A stretch of 55,582 nucleotides of DNA. Origin: an uncultured Prevotella sp. (lineage in GTDB: Bacteria; Bacteroidota; Bacteroidia; Bacteroidales; Bacteroidaceae). Positions within the stretch are counted from its first letter, which is position 1, and each line of letters opens with the position of its first letter. The stretch covers positions 1 to 55,582 of the forward strand of contig CAKQCV010000011.1 in the NCBI GenBank assembly GCA_934217675.1, read 5' to 3'. The notes beneath the pieces are model-generated. The model ran no database searches and had not been told where the DNA came from. It was given only the letters and a program-made list of their open reading frames with translations. Made by a program: the position numbers and the translations under genes. This document shows, one piece after another, positions 1-6,885 of the stretch.

Positions 1-911
1 GTTTTAGCCAGCTCTATAGCCTTTTTGAGGGGGTCGAAAATGCTATATACAGGCTCTTTACAAGCCCACTGGACAATCCCTTTCACTTCCTCGTCGGGTA
101 GCCCGAAGTGGGGCATAATGCTCAGCAGCAGCTCACTGTTGTTGTCGCATATAGCGCGAAACTGACTTGCCAACTGTGTCAGCCTTGTGTGGCGTTCACC
201 TTGGGCAGGCTCCCCACCAGTAAGAGTGATCCACTGCTCGATGATGTTGGAGTAGGGCGTAGAGCGATAAGCAGTGGGCAGGGTCTTCTCTGTGGGGGCA
301 GGGTCTTGCTTTGGCTCTGTTTCAGTCTTTTTTGATGGCTGCTCTGTTTCAGTCTTTTTTGATGGCTGCATAGGAGTATTGTCAAACAGGTCGTCGCTCA
401 GATACAGCAAGTCATCCTCTGTTGCACCCGTAGAGAAGAACACCCTTGTCAGGTCTTTTGCCCCCCGGTCGTATTCAATGCCCAGCAAATCGGAAGCCCA
501 GTTGAGGTTTTCCTCTTGCGAGAGTTTTTGATTCCTGCGGAACACCAGGTGATACCCCTTGTTCACACTGCGTTCAAGCATCAGCAGTCCCAGTTCATCC
601 TTGTGTGCAAGGATAGTTTTTGGTGCATCCTTCATCTTCTGGTCATAGTCGGGCAGCTGTGGATTGAAGTCTACATCCATTCCCACCGAGTTTGATGGTG
701 TTTTGCTGCCTTTCAGTGTGCCATCTTCATTAGGTATGCACGAATAGTTCATTTGCACCAACCTCTTTTTTGCTTCTTTGTTGCCACTGCGAGCCAGCTT
801 GAGGTTACGAACTTGCCCCGAAGAGCTTCTTAACTCCAAGAACTCTTGTCTTGAAGTTACAGGACGACATATCTTTTGTCCTCCTTTTGTTATGACATAC
901 ATTGTTGCCAT
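1..911 (-). CDS. VirE N-terminal / BT4734-like primase-type protein (partial, C-terminus outside window)
   Basis: The frame is open on the minus strand from ATG at 911 (a second in-frame ATG lies at 902) to the window edge, about 303 residues without a stop. The N-terminal 190 residues, with MDVDFNPQLPDYDQK and SVNKGYHLVFRR, resemble the BT4734-like/VirE N-terminal domain that precedes a helicase domain in many Bacteroidota element-borne proteins. A Lys/Glu/Thr/Pro-rich linker with a duplicated 9-residue unit follows. A helical segment (RAICDNNSELLLSIMPHFG) then resembles a primase C-terminal region. By family knowledge such proteins are primase-helicase-like and common on mobile elements. 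Nucleic-acid function is inferred, and the helicase part cannot be checked here. A -7 box lies at 987-994. Confidence 0.75.
   Translation of the reverse strand, partial: MATMYVITKGGQKICRPVTSRQEFLELRSSSGQVRNLKLARSGNKEAKKRLVQMNYSCIPNEDGTLKGSKTPSNSVGMDVDFNPQLPDYDQKMKDAPKTILAHKDELGLLMLERSVNKGYHLVFRRNQKLSQEENLNWASDLLGIEYDRGAKDLTRVFFSTGATEDDLLYLSDDLFDNTPMQPSKKTETEQPSKKTETEPKQDPAPTEKTLPTAYRSTPYSNIIEQWITLTGGEPAQGERHTRLTQLASQFRAICDNNSELLLSIMPHFGLPDEEVKGIVQWACKEPVYSIFDPLKKAIELAK
315..368. repeat. Two-copy 27-bp perfect tandem repeat inside the VirE-like gene
   Basis: Units 315-341 and 342-368 are identical. In the protein they encode two copies of a PSKKTETEQ-type nonapeptide in the linker between the N-terminal and primase-C-like segments. 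The repeat keeps the frame, so copy-number change would only alter linker length. Confidence 0.9.
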
Positions 912-986
912 ATATTTTTTGTCCAAGAGTTTTGTATAACTCTTCACAAACGTTATTGTCATGACCAGAGTATCTCTTGGACGGTG

Positions 987-994
987 CAAAGATA
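987..994 (-). promoter_or_regulatory. Candidate -7 element for the VirE-like gene
   Basis: On the minus strand this reads TATCTTTG, matching TAnnTTTG of Bacteroidota promoters. It lies about 75 bases before the ATG at 911. No clear -33 TTTG sits at the expected spacing, so the call rests on the -7 box alone. Confidence 0.4.
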
Positions 995-1139
995 TGGCAA
1001 AAAAATAGGAGAGAGAAGAAAAAAAGGTGGGTTGAAAAAAAGAAATGGGGTAAACATGTATACTGTAATACAGTGTGTTATAAGAAATGGTTGGATGAAA
1101 TATTGTATAAAATAACGTAATGTACTGAGTTATAGATTA

Positions 1140-1940
1140 TTACAATGTTTTATATAGCTCATTTCTAAAATCTCTAACTTTTTTTTCCCTGTTGTGTCTA
1201 CTGGCTGCACGCTCTAATTTCTGTACATGCCATAACTCCTCAAAAGGAGCATACAATAGATTTAATCCTAATTGATGTCCTAATGTTTGTGCAAATATAG
1301 CAACCTTTGTAAGGTTAAGTCTTCCAGTTCCCATTTTCATTTTATCAGTAGGTTGAAAGTTTTCGTCCAAATAGCCAGTATCTTGAGCTTTCTCCAAGAG
1401 TTTGCGTGCTCTTTCATTGTCAAGGGCATCAGGTATTTGGAGAATGTTTGTTAAGGCTTCATCCCATTTCGTCAGAATTTCTTTGCCTGTGGGGCAGTTT
1501 GATATTTGCTCCTTTATATGTTGGGCTTCATTGGGACATGGCTGCTTCAAGCGTTCCATAAGAGTTATCATTACAAAGCATGCAAATGCTTCGTCTCTTT
1601 CTTTTGTGCACTTTTCGAAACCCTCATCGAAAGCCGCTATAAAGCTCTTATCAGTACGTATATAATAAGTGTTTAAAACACTCTCTTTATTGATAACATC
1701 ATCAGAGTTGAAACCATAGTTACTATTATAAAAAATGTAATCCATTATTTCTTTTACTTTCTTATTAAATTTTTCTTCTCTCTTCATGCTCTCATTAGGA
1801 GTTGAATAACTGATGAAACTCCAACTGTTTTTTCCAACCATAGCTTCAAATTTCTTTTCAGAGCCATTATTTTTACGTTTAAACAACCTTGAAAGGCTAT
1901 TTCTTTTCAATGAACTAAATAAAAATTTTGATTTTTTCAT
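1140..1940 (-). CDS. Hypothetical protein, 266 aa
   Basis: I do not recognise this protein. It starts with a very basic stretch (MKKSKFLFSSLKRNSLSRLFKRK) that is not a clean signal peptide because it lacks a hydrophobic core. The middle is helical and charged. The last about 80 residues (YLDENFQPT, TKVAIFAQTLGHQLGL, FEELWHVQKLER) resemble the small C-terminal module seen in many uncharacterised Bacteroides/Prevotella element proteins, where a LDENY/FQ turn is followed by a helical pair and FxxLW. That resemblance is from memory and carries no known function. The gene is AT-rich and sits between the VirE-like and HU-like genes, which suggests accessory origin. It appears monocistronic. Confidence 0.75.
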   Translation of the reverse strand: MKKSKFLFSSLKRNSLSRLFKRKNNGSEKKFEAMVGKNSWSFISYSTPNESMKREEKFNKKVKEIMDYIFYNSNYGFNSDDVINKESVLNTYYIRTDKSFIAAFDEGFEKCTKERDEAFACFVMITLMERLKQPCPNEAQHIKEQISNCPTGKEILTKWDEALTNILQIPDALDNERARKLLEKAQDTGYLDENFQPTDKMKMGTGRLNLTKVAIFAQTLGHQLGLNLLYAPFEELWHVQKLERAASRHNREKKVRDFRNELYKTL

Positions 1941-2024
1941 TCTTCTTTATAATTAATAAATTGTTAGATTTAAGAATATCATTTTATCGTGTATTTTAGT
2001 GTATTCTGCGATATTCTTGGGGCG

Positions 2025-2032
2025 CAAAGATA
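2025..2032 (-). promoter_or_regulatory. Candidate -7 element for the hypothetical gene at 1140-1940
   Basis: The minus strand reads TATCTTTG. A TTTG (minus strand, 2056-2059) lies 23 bases upstream, a little farther than the usual 19-20, so the -33 assignment is doubtful. The leader would be about 80 bases. Confidence 0.4.
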
Positions 2033-2192
2033 TATTTTTTATAGCTTCGTTGTGTCAAAATAATTGAATAATTACGCAATATTAACACTGCGGATTGATA
2101 AATCCATTGTATGCAAGTTTCCTTTATATATATGCTTGTTATGTTAAAGTGTTGATATTCAAGTTGTTATACTTTTTATGCTTTTTATGCGT

Positions 2193-2346
2193 GTTGCATT
2201 GTTGCATTGTAGCAGTGTTGCATCAGGTGTATCAAGAGAGATGATACATCTTTATAATATAATATATATAATATATATTATATTATAACCCCTTAACATA
2301 GAAAACAGCCTACTGCAACACTGCAACACTGCAACAGATACAACAG
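2193..2346. repeat. Iteron-like inverted 8-base repeat arrays flanking an AT-rich palindrome
   Basis: The left array (2193-2224) has four 8-base units: GTTGCATT twice, GTAGCAGT and GTTGCATC. The right array (2312-2335) has three perfect ACTGCAAC units, the reverse complement of GTTGCAGT, so the arrays face each other. Between them lie a 6-bp hairpin (TGTATC at 2228-2233 with GATACA at 2243-2248) and a 37-base A/T-only palindrome (2252-2288) that is perfect except for its central base. The pairing between arrays is imperfect. Function is unknown. Confidence 0.85.
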
Positions 2347-2368
2347 TTTGTTTGAATAAAAGTTTTAT

Positions 2369-2472
2369 GTCCCCCCCCAGTAGGAACCCCTACTGCTTCT
2401 CACCCGAAAGCCGACAGGTTAATATGTGTAATCCGACTGCTTAGAACGGGAAAACCGTACAGTTGTTCTTTT
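2369..2472. other. Structured, GC-richer intergenic patch
   Basis: After a run of C at 2371-2378 there is a 7-bp hairpin, CAGTAGG at 2378-2384 with CCTACTG at 2389-2395. A repeated CCGAC and a small ACGGG-AAAA-CCGT hairpin follow, and then T-rich sequence. This could be a small RNA, part of a leader or a decayed element end. I cannot choose from sequence alone. Confidence 0.35.
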
Positions 2473-2526
2473 TAACATAAATCATTGTATTATTAACAGA
2501 TTTTCACGTGTTACGGAGGCTTCATT

Positions 2527-2558
2527 TTTGGAAAACAGAGGATTTTGCTGTAACTTTG
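2527..2558 (+). promoter_or_regulatory. Promoter for the HU-like gene
   Basis: TTTG at 2527-2530 is followed by exactly 20 bases and then TAACTTTG at 2551-2558, a full match to the Bacteroidota -33/-7 consensus. It implies a leader of about 160 bases before the ATG at 2728. Confidence 0.75.
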
Positions 2559-2659
2559 TAAGTGAGAGAAAGGGTGATTACCAGGTATTTACTTGCTGAT
2601 TTTACCAGTCAAAAAGTTATTTACCGTCCATATATTATTCCAAGTTTTTTGTTGTTAGC

Positions 2660-2700
2660 CAAGTATTTTTTTTAAAACAAGTATTAATTAAACAAGTATT
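2660..2700. repeat. Three CAAGTATT copies in the HU-like gene leader
   Basis: Identical octamers occur at 2660-2667, 2678-2685 and 2693-2700, the last ending 27 bases before the start codon. Centre spacings are 18 and 15 bases. They may be binding sites for an autoregulator, or simply AT-rich repeats. Confidence 0.5.
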
Positions 2701-2727
2701 TATAAACCGTGAAAAATAAAAAAAGTT

Positions 2728-3159
2728 ATGATTCGATATAAAAAGTATAAAAACACAGTAGTAGACAGTCAAACATACGGCAAATGGTATGCACGTGCAG
2801 TGGCAGAAGACACTGTTGGCGTGGACAAGCTTGCTGAACATATGTCACAACACAACACGCCTTATTCCAAGGGTTGCATACAGGGAGTGCTCCGCGACAT
2901 GGTTGACTGTATCAAAGAGTTGCTCATCGAGGGAAAGAATGTGAAGATAGAAGACCTTGCCATCTTCAGTGTGGGAATAACCACTAAACCTGCCAACAGT
3001 GCAAAGGAGTTTACAGCCGCTGAAAACATAGAAAACTGCACTTTGCGCTGTCGTGCCACAGGAAACCTGAGACCTCGCAGCATGAAAGGCAGTGTGCAGT
3101 ATCGTGAATACGGGGTGTATACTACTGATGAGACTGGGGCTGCTGTTGGCGGTGAGTAG
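2728..3159 (+). CDS. HU-like (HU-HIG family) DNA-binding protein, 143 aa
   Basis: The protein has the layout of Bacteroidota HU-like proteins: a YKKYKN start, a helical dimerisation part (TVGVDKLAEHMSQ, GVLRDMVDCIKELLIEGKNVKIEDLAIFSVGI) and a later basic strand region (LRCRATGNLRPRSMKGSVQYREYG). By family it should bind DNA as a small architectural or nucleoid protein. The canonical HU beta-arm is hard to place, so specificity is unclear. A strong promoter lies at 2527-2558. The 3' end overlaps the convergent DEAD-box gene by 38 bases, and the acidic tail (TDETGAAVGGE) is encoded in that overlap. Similar genes often accompany VirE-type genes in Bacteroidota accessory regions. Confidence 0.8.
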   Translation: MIRYKKYKNTVVDSQTYGKWYARAVAEDTVGVDKLAEHMSQHNTPYSKGCIQGVLRDMVDCIKELLIEGKNVKIEDLAIFSVGITTKPANSAKEFTAAENIENCTLRCRATGNLRPRSMKGSVQYREYGVYTTDETGAAVGGE

Positions 3160-4429
3160 CCTTCTGATTGCCACGAGAGCGAGAGGGGGTATGGGGGTAG
3201 AGTCCATTCCCCTTCTTGTTTTTCTTCTTGCTGCTCTTGTTTCTCTTTTTGCCGCCCCTGCCCAACGTTTTAATCTCCTTGTATTCAGGAGCTTCACCTA
3301 TATACGAAGGAAGAGGAATCTTCTGAATCTCGTTTCCCAGGAATTTTTCTATCTTCATGAAATCGCCAACCTCCCTACCGCGTATAAGAGTGATTGCCCT
3401 TCCGTTTCTGCCTGCTCTTGCTGTTCTGCCAATGCGATGAACATAATCCTCGGTGTCGCGAGGAACATCATAGTTTATAACGATCGAGATGTCGTCAATG
3501 TCTATACCTCGCGCCACAATGTCGGTAGCAACAAGAATGTCAATCTTGCCACTTTTGAACTCAAACATGGTTTCGTTTCTTTCTGATTGACTGAGGTCCG
3601 AATGCATTTCTCCACTGTTCAGTCCAATCTTTCTGAGTTCGCGGTTTATTTCCTTCACCTTGTTTTTTGAGCATGAGAAGATGATCACTCTCTGTGGTTT
3701 CATGCCACGGAATATCTCTTTCAGCACTTTTGTCTTTTGGTTCTCATGGCAGAGGTATGCCGATTGTTTTATCTTTTCGGCAGGTTTGCTCACTGAGAGT
3801 TTTACTATTACGGGTTCTTTGAGCAGGCTTTTTGCCAGCTCTTCAATTTTCCCAGGCATTGTTGCCGAATACATTATCGTTTGGCAATCGCAGGGCAGCT
3901 GTTTTGCAATGTTCATGATGTCTTCATAGAATCCCATGTCGAGCATTCTGTCAGCCTCGTCGAGCACAAAGAATGAAACCTGGCTCAGGTCAACATTTCC
4001 CATTGTGATGTGGCTGATAAGTCTGCCAGGAGTGGCAATCACCACGTCGGCTCCCATTTTCATGCTTTTGTATTCCTGGTCATATCTGCTGCCGTCGTTG
4101 CCACCATACACACAGGCGCTGTTCACATCGGTCATATAGTAGGAAAATCCCTGCAAAGCCTGGTCTATTTGTTGAGCCAATTCGCGTGTGGGGCTCATTA
4201 TTATGCAGTTTATGGCATTTTTCGGGAATCCGCCATCGTCGAGCAAACTGAGAATCGGCAATAGATAAGCAGCCGTTTTCCCTGTTCCAGTCTGTGCCAC
4301 TCCCAGCAGGTCATGCCCGTCAAGGATTGGCGGTATGCATTTTTCCTGCACAGGCGTAGGGGTGGTGAAGTTCATGTCGTCGAGAGCATCGAGCGTGTGG
4401 TCACTTAAATCTAAATCGTAAAAATCCAT
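3122..4429 (-). CDS. DEAD-box RNA helicase (RhlE-like), 435 aa
   Basis: This is an ATP-dependent RNA helicase, probably in ribosome assembly or RNA turnover. All core motifs are visible in order: TPTPVQEKCIP (Q motif), AQTGTGKTAAYLLP (motif I), PTRELAQQ (Ia), TPGRL (Ib), VLDEADRMLDMGF (II), SATM (III), ATDIVARGIDI (V) and HRIGRTARAGR (VI). A Lys-rich tail follows (GKKRNKSSKKKNKKG), as in RhlE relatives. The last about 27 residues (YPHTPSRSRGNQKATHRQQ...) do not look like the family and come from a G/C-tract sequence overlapping the HU-like gene. The gene lies 12 bases after lptF/G and is probably the last of the lon operon. Confidence 0.93.
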   Translation of the reverse strand: MDFYDLDLSDHTLDALDDMNFTTPTPVQEKCIPPILDGHDLLGVAQTGTGKTAAYLLPILSLLDDGGFPKNAINCIIMSPTRELAQQIDQALQGFSYYMTDVNSACVYGGNDGSRYDQEYKSMKMGADVVIATPGRLISHITMGNVDLSQVSFFVLDEADRMLDMGFYEDIMNIAKQLPCDCQTIMYSATMPGKIEELAKSLLKEPVIVKLSVSKPAEKIKQSAYLCHENQKTKVLKEIFRGMKPQRVIIFSCSKNKVKEINRELRKIGLNSGEMHSDLSQSERNETMFEFKSGKIDILVATDIVARGIDIDDISIVINYDVPRDTEDYVHRIGRTARAGRNGRAITLIRGREVGDFMKIEKFLGNEIQKIPLPSYIGEAPEYKEIKTLGRGGKKRNKSSKKKNKKGNGLYPHTPSRSRGNQKATHRQQQPQSHQ

Positions 4430-4441
4430 TTCTCAGTTTTT

Positions 4442-5680
4442 TTAATTAGGTGCCTTGCGATAGCAGAAGTATGCTACGATAGCGAAAATAATGTTTGGAA
4501 TCCATGCTGCGAGCATCGGAGGGGTGTTTGCTTGTATTGCGAAAGTGGCAGAAACGGTTTGCAGCATGATATAGCCAAAGCTGAGTGCCAAGCCGATACC
4601 CAAATATAGCCCCATGCCGCCTTTCCTTTTTCTTGACGAAAGTGAGACTCCGATGGTTGTCAGTATAAACGATGCAAACGAAGTGGCTATTCGTTTGTGG
4701 TATTCCACTTCATATTGCACTACATTGCTCGACCCCCTGTCGATTTGTTTGCTTATGTATTCTTTCAGTTGTGGGCTTGTGAATGTTTCTTGTTGCCCTT
4801 TGGAGAAAATCAGGTCTGTCGGTTCCATCATTATTGTTGAGTCCATGTCAGATCCGCTTGTTATTTTCTCTCTCAATCCCCTTAGTTGTCTTATTCTCCA
4901 CGACGAGAGTTTCCAGTGGTATTTCGAGTCAGAAATTGTGTCGTATTGAATTTCTGAAGCCGTGAGATGGCTTACAAGTTTTTTGTTTTCGAATTTGTCA
5001 AGACAGAAGCCGTATCCCTTTTTCATGTTGTTGTCGTAGTGCTGGATATATGCTATAACCCCTTGTCCCACTTGCAGTTGCACATTCTCGGCAGAAGTGT
5101 TTTTCTTTTTGTTCTTATACATGCTTTCAAAGTTCTGCCTCACTATTGTTCCCTTTGGTATGATGTATGATCCGAGATAGAAGGTGAGCACGGAGATGAG
5201 CAGTGCAGAAATCATGTATGGGCGCATGAGTCGCTTGAAACTTATTCCGGCAGCAAGCATTGATATTATTTCAGAGTTGCCGGCAAGTTTCGAAGTAAAG
5301 AAAATCACGGCAATAAACACAAAGAGAGGGCTGAACAGATTGGCGAAATAAGGCACGAAGTTCATGTAATAATCAAACACGATAGCCTTTAGCGGTGCAT
5401 GATATTGTGTGAACTTGGCAAGATTCTCGTTAATGTCGAAAACTATCGATATAGATATAATCAGCATTATCGAATATATGTAGGTGCCAATAAATTTCTT
5501 TATGATATACCAGTCGAGAATTTTTATGTATTTCCCCGGATTAAGGAAAGCAAGCCATCCCAGATGTTTTTTCAGCCATGCCAATGCTACAAAAAGCCAT
5601 TTGAGTTTTCTTTTTGCATTGGCTCCCCACTTATGCAGCGACATTGATATTTTCATTTTCTGTATGTGTTTTTTAGTCAT
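4442..5680 (-). CDS. LptF/LptG-family permease (YjgP/YjgQ), 412 aa
   Basis: An inner-membrane half of the lipopolysaccharide export ABC transporter LptB2FG, which drives LPS from the inner membrane to the periplasmic bridge. Visible parts are an N-terminal membrane segment after LDWYIIKKFIGTY, further helices at about residues 95-155, a periplasmic beta-rich domain at about 160-320, and C-terminal helices ending in YFCYRKAPN. About 55 residues before LDWYIIKKF are longer than usual. I kept ATG 5680, but ATG 5656 (MKISMSLHK) is also possible. The first ATG lies inside a 13-bp inverted repeat (5672-5713). LptF and LptG cannot be told apart here. Confidence 0.85.
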   Translation of the reverse strand: MTKKHIQKMKISMSLHKWGANAKRKLKWLFVALAWLKKHLGWLAFLNPGKYIKILDWYIIKKFIGTYIYSIMLIISISIVFDINENLAKFTQYHAPLKAIVFDYYMNFVPYFANLFSPLFVFIAVIFFTSKLAGNSEIISMLAAGISFKRLMRPYMISALLISVLTFYLGSYIIPKGTIVRQNFESMYKNKKKNTSAENVQLQVGQGVIAYIQHYDNNMKKGYGFCLDKFENKKLVSHLTASEIQYDTISDSKYHWKLSSWRIRQLRGLREKITSGSDMDSTIMMEPTDLIFSKGQQETFTSPQLKEYISKQIDRGSSNVVQYEVEYHKRIATSFASFILTTIGVSLSSRKRKGGMGLYLGIGLALSFGYIMLQTVSATFAIQANTPPMLAAWIPNIIFAIVAYFCYRKAPN

Positions 5681-5713
5681 GCAAATCCATTTTTTTTGGC
5701 TTGCATGACTAAA
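5672..5713 (-). promoter_or_regulatory. 13-bp perfect inverted repeat covering the lptF/G start codon
   Basis: On the minus strand TTTAGTCATGCAA (5713-5701) pairs with TTGCATGACTAAA (5684-5672) around a 16-base A-rich loop. The 3' arm holds the ATG ACT AAA start of the lptF/G reading frame. There is no T-run, so it is not an ordinary terminator. It could hide the start codon in mRNA. A 9-codon reading frame starting in the 5' arm ends in a TGA that overlaps the lptF/G ATG. Confidence 0.6.
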
Positions 5714-5734
5714 GTGTGTGTGAAGTAAGTTTTG

Positions 5735-6862
5735 TTATATCCTTCTTCCAAGATTGTCTATCACTGATCTTTTCCATGCCACGAAGTCTCCGGCTTCAAT
5801 ATGCTGCCGTGCGTCGGTTACCAGCCTCAGATAGAAAGCCAAGTTGTGTATGCTTGCAATTTGCATGGCAAGCAGCTCCTGAGCCTTGAACAGATGGTGG
5901 AGATATGCTTTTGTATGAATCCTGTCAACTTCACATCCGTCAGGGTCGATAGGCGAGAAGTCTTTTTCCCATTTCTTGTTGCGCATGTTCATTGTGCCGT
6001 TGTATGTGAAGAGCATGGCATTTCTTCCGTTTCGGGTAGGCATCACGCAGTCGAACATGTCAACCCCTCGCTCTATAGCTTCAAGTATGTTTTGGGGTGT
6101 TCCCACTCCCATAAGATAGCGTGGCTTGTCTTTAGGCAGTATTTCGTTCACCGTTTCAATCATTTCATACATCACTTCAGTTGGCTCTCCTACGGCAAGT
6201 CCTCCGATGGCATTACCGTCGGCTCCCTTGTCAGCTACATATTTTGCTGCTTCGCGTCTCAGATCCTTGAATGTGCATCCCTGCACGATGGGGAAAAGCG
6301 TCTGCTCATATCCATATAGTGGTTCAGTCTCGTTAAAGCGCTTGATGCATCTGTCGAGCCACCTTTGTGTCAATCCCAGACTTTTTTTTGCATACTGGTA
6401 GTCACTCTGTCCGGGTGGGCATTCGTCGAGTGCCATCATGATGTCGGCACCAATTATTCGCTCTGTGTCCATAACGTTCTCTGGAGTGAAAAAATGTTTT
6501 GAACCATCGATGTGAGATCGAAATTCGCATCCTTCTTCTTTCAGCTTTCTTATTCCGGTGAGTGAAAACACTTGAAATCCGCCACTGTCAGTAAGTATAG
6601 GTCTGTCCCAGGTATTGAATTTATGCAGTCCGCCTGCAGCCTTCAGCACGTCGAGTCCTGGTCTTAGATACAGGTGGTATGTGTTTCCGAGTATGATTTG
6701 TGCTTTCACCTGCTCTCTGAGTTCGCTGAAGTGAACCCCCTTCACGCTGCCACATGTTCCGACAGGCATGAATATCGGAGTTTTTATCTTGCCGTGAGCT
6801 GTTGTTATCGTTCCTGTTCTTGCATCACTGGCACTGTCTGTATGTTCGAGTTCAAATTTCAT
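5735..6862 (-). CDS. tgt: Queuine tRNA-ribosyltransferase, 375 aa
   Basis: Exchanges guanine for preQ1 at the wobble position of tRNAs with GUN anticodons. The family signatures are DSGGFQVFSL (Asp92), QGCTFKDLR, GGLAVGE and GVGTPQNILEAIERGVDMFDCVMPTRNGR, with Asp271 the likely nucleophile. Length is normal. The usual zinc motif CxCx2C...H is mostly lost: aligned to YLHHL, only the middle Cys (Cys310) and the later His339 remain, with Asp at both outer Cys positions. I believe this is common in Bacteroidota enzymes. The gene lies 23 bases after lon and 54 before lptF/G, so it is probably cotranscribed. Confidence 0.97.
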   Translation of the reverse strand: MKFELEHTDSASDARTGTITTAHGKIKTPIFMPVGTCGSVKGVHFSELREQVKAQIILGNTYHLYLRPGLDVLKAAGGLHKFNTWDRPILTDSGGFQVFSLTGIRKLKEEGCEFRSHIDGSKHFFTPENVMDTERIIGADIMMALDECPPGQSDYQYAKKSLGLTQRWLDRCIKRFNETEPLYGYEQTLFPIVQGCTFKDLRREAAKYVADKGADGNAIGGLAVGEPTEVMYEMIETVNEILPKDKPRYLMGVGTPQNILEAIERGVDMFDCVMPTRNGRNAMLFTYNGTMNMRNKKWEKDFSPIDPDGCEVDRIHTKAYLHHLFKAQELLAMQIASIHNLAFYLRLVTDARQHIEAGDFVAWKRSVIDNLGRRI

Positions 6863-6885
6863 GTTTTTTTATATGAACTGTTGTT

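Larger units (their letters stand above)
1941..2727. other. 787-base intergenic stretch of the accessory segment
   Basis: There is no convincing gene. From left to right it holds a -7 box for the upstream hypothetical gene (2025-2032), iteron-like 8-base repeats in inverted arrays around an AT palindrome (2193-2346), a C-rich and hairpin-containing patch (2369-2472), a strong promoter for the HU-like gene (2527-2558), and three copies of CAAGTATT in that gene's leader (2660-2700). Confidence 0.8.

Noticed and set aside
2193..2346. CRISPR array
   Set aside because: Units are 8 bases with no spacers and face each other. There are no cas genes.
2845..3297. 150-codon minus-strand frame over the HU-like gene
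   Set aside because: The HU-like frame has a promoter, length and family fit; this one overlaps it almost fully and has shadow composition.
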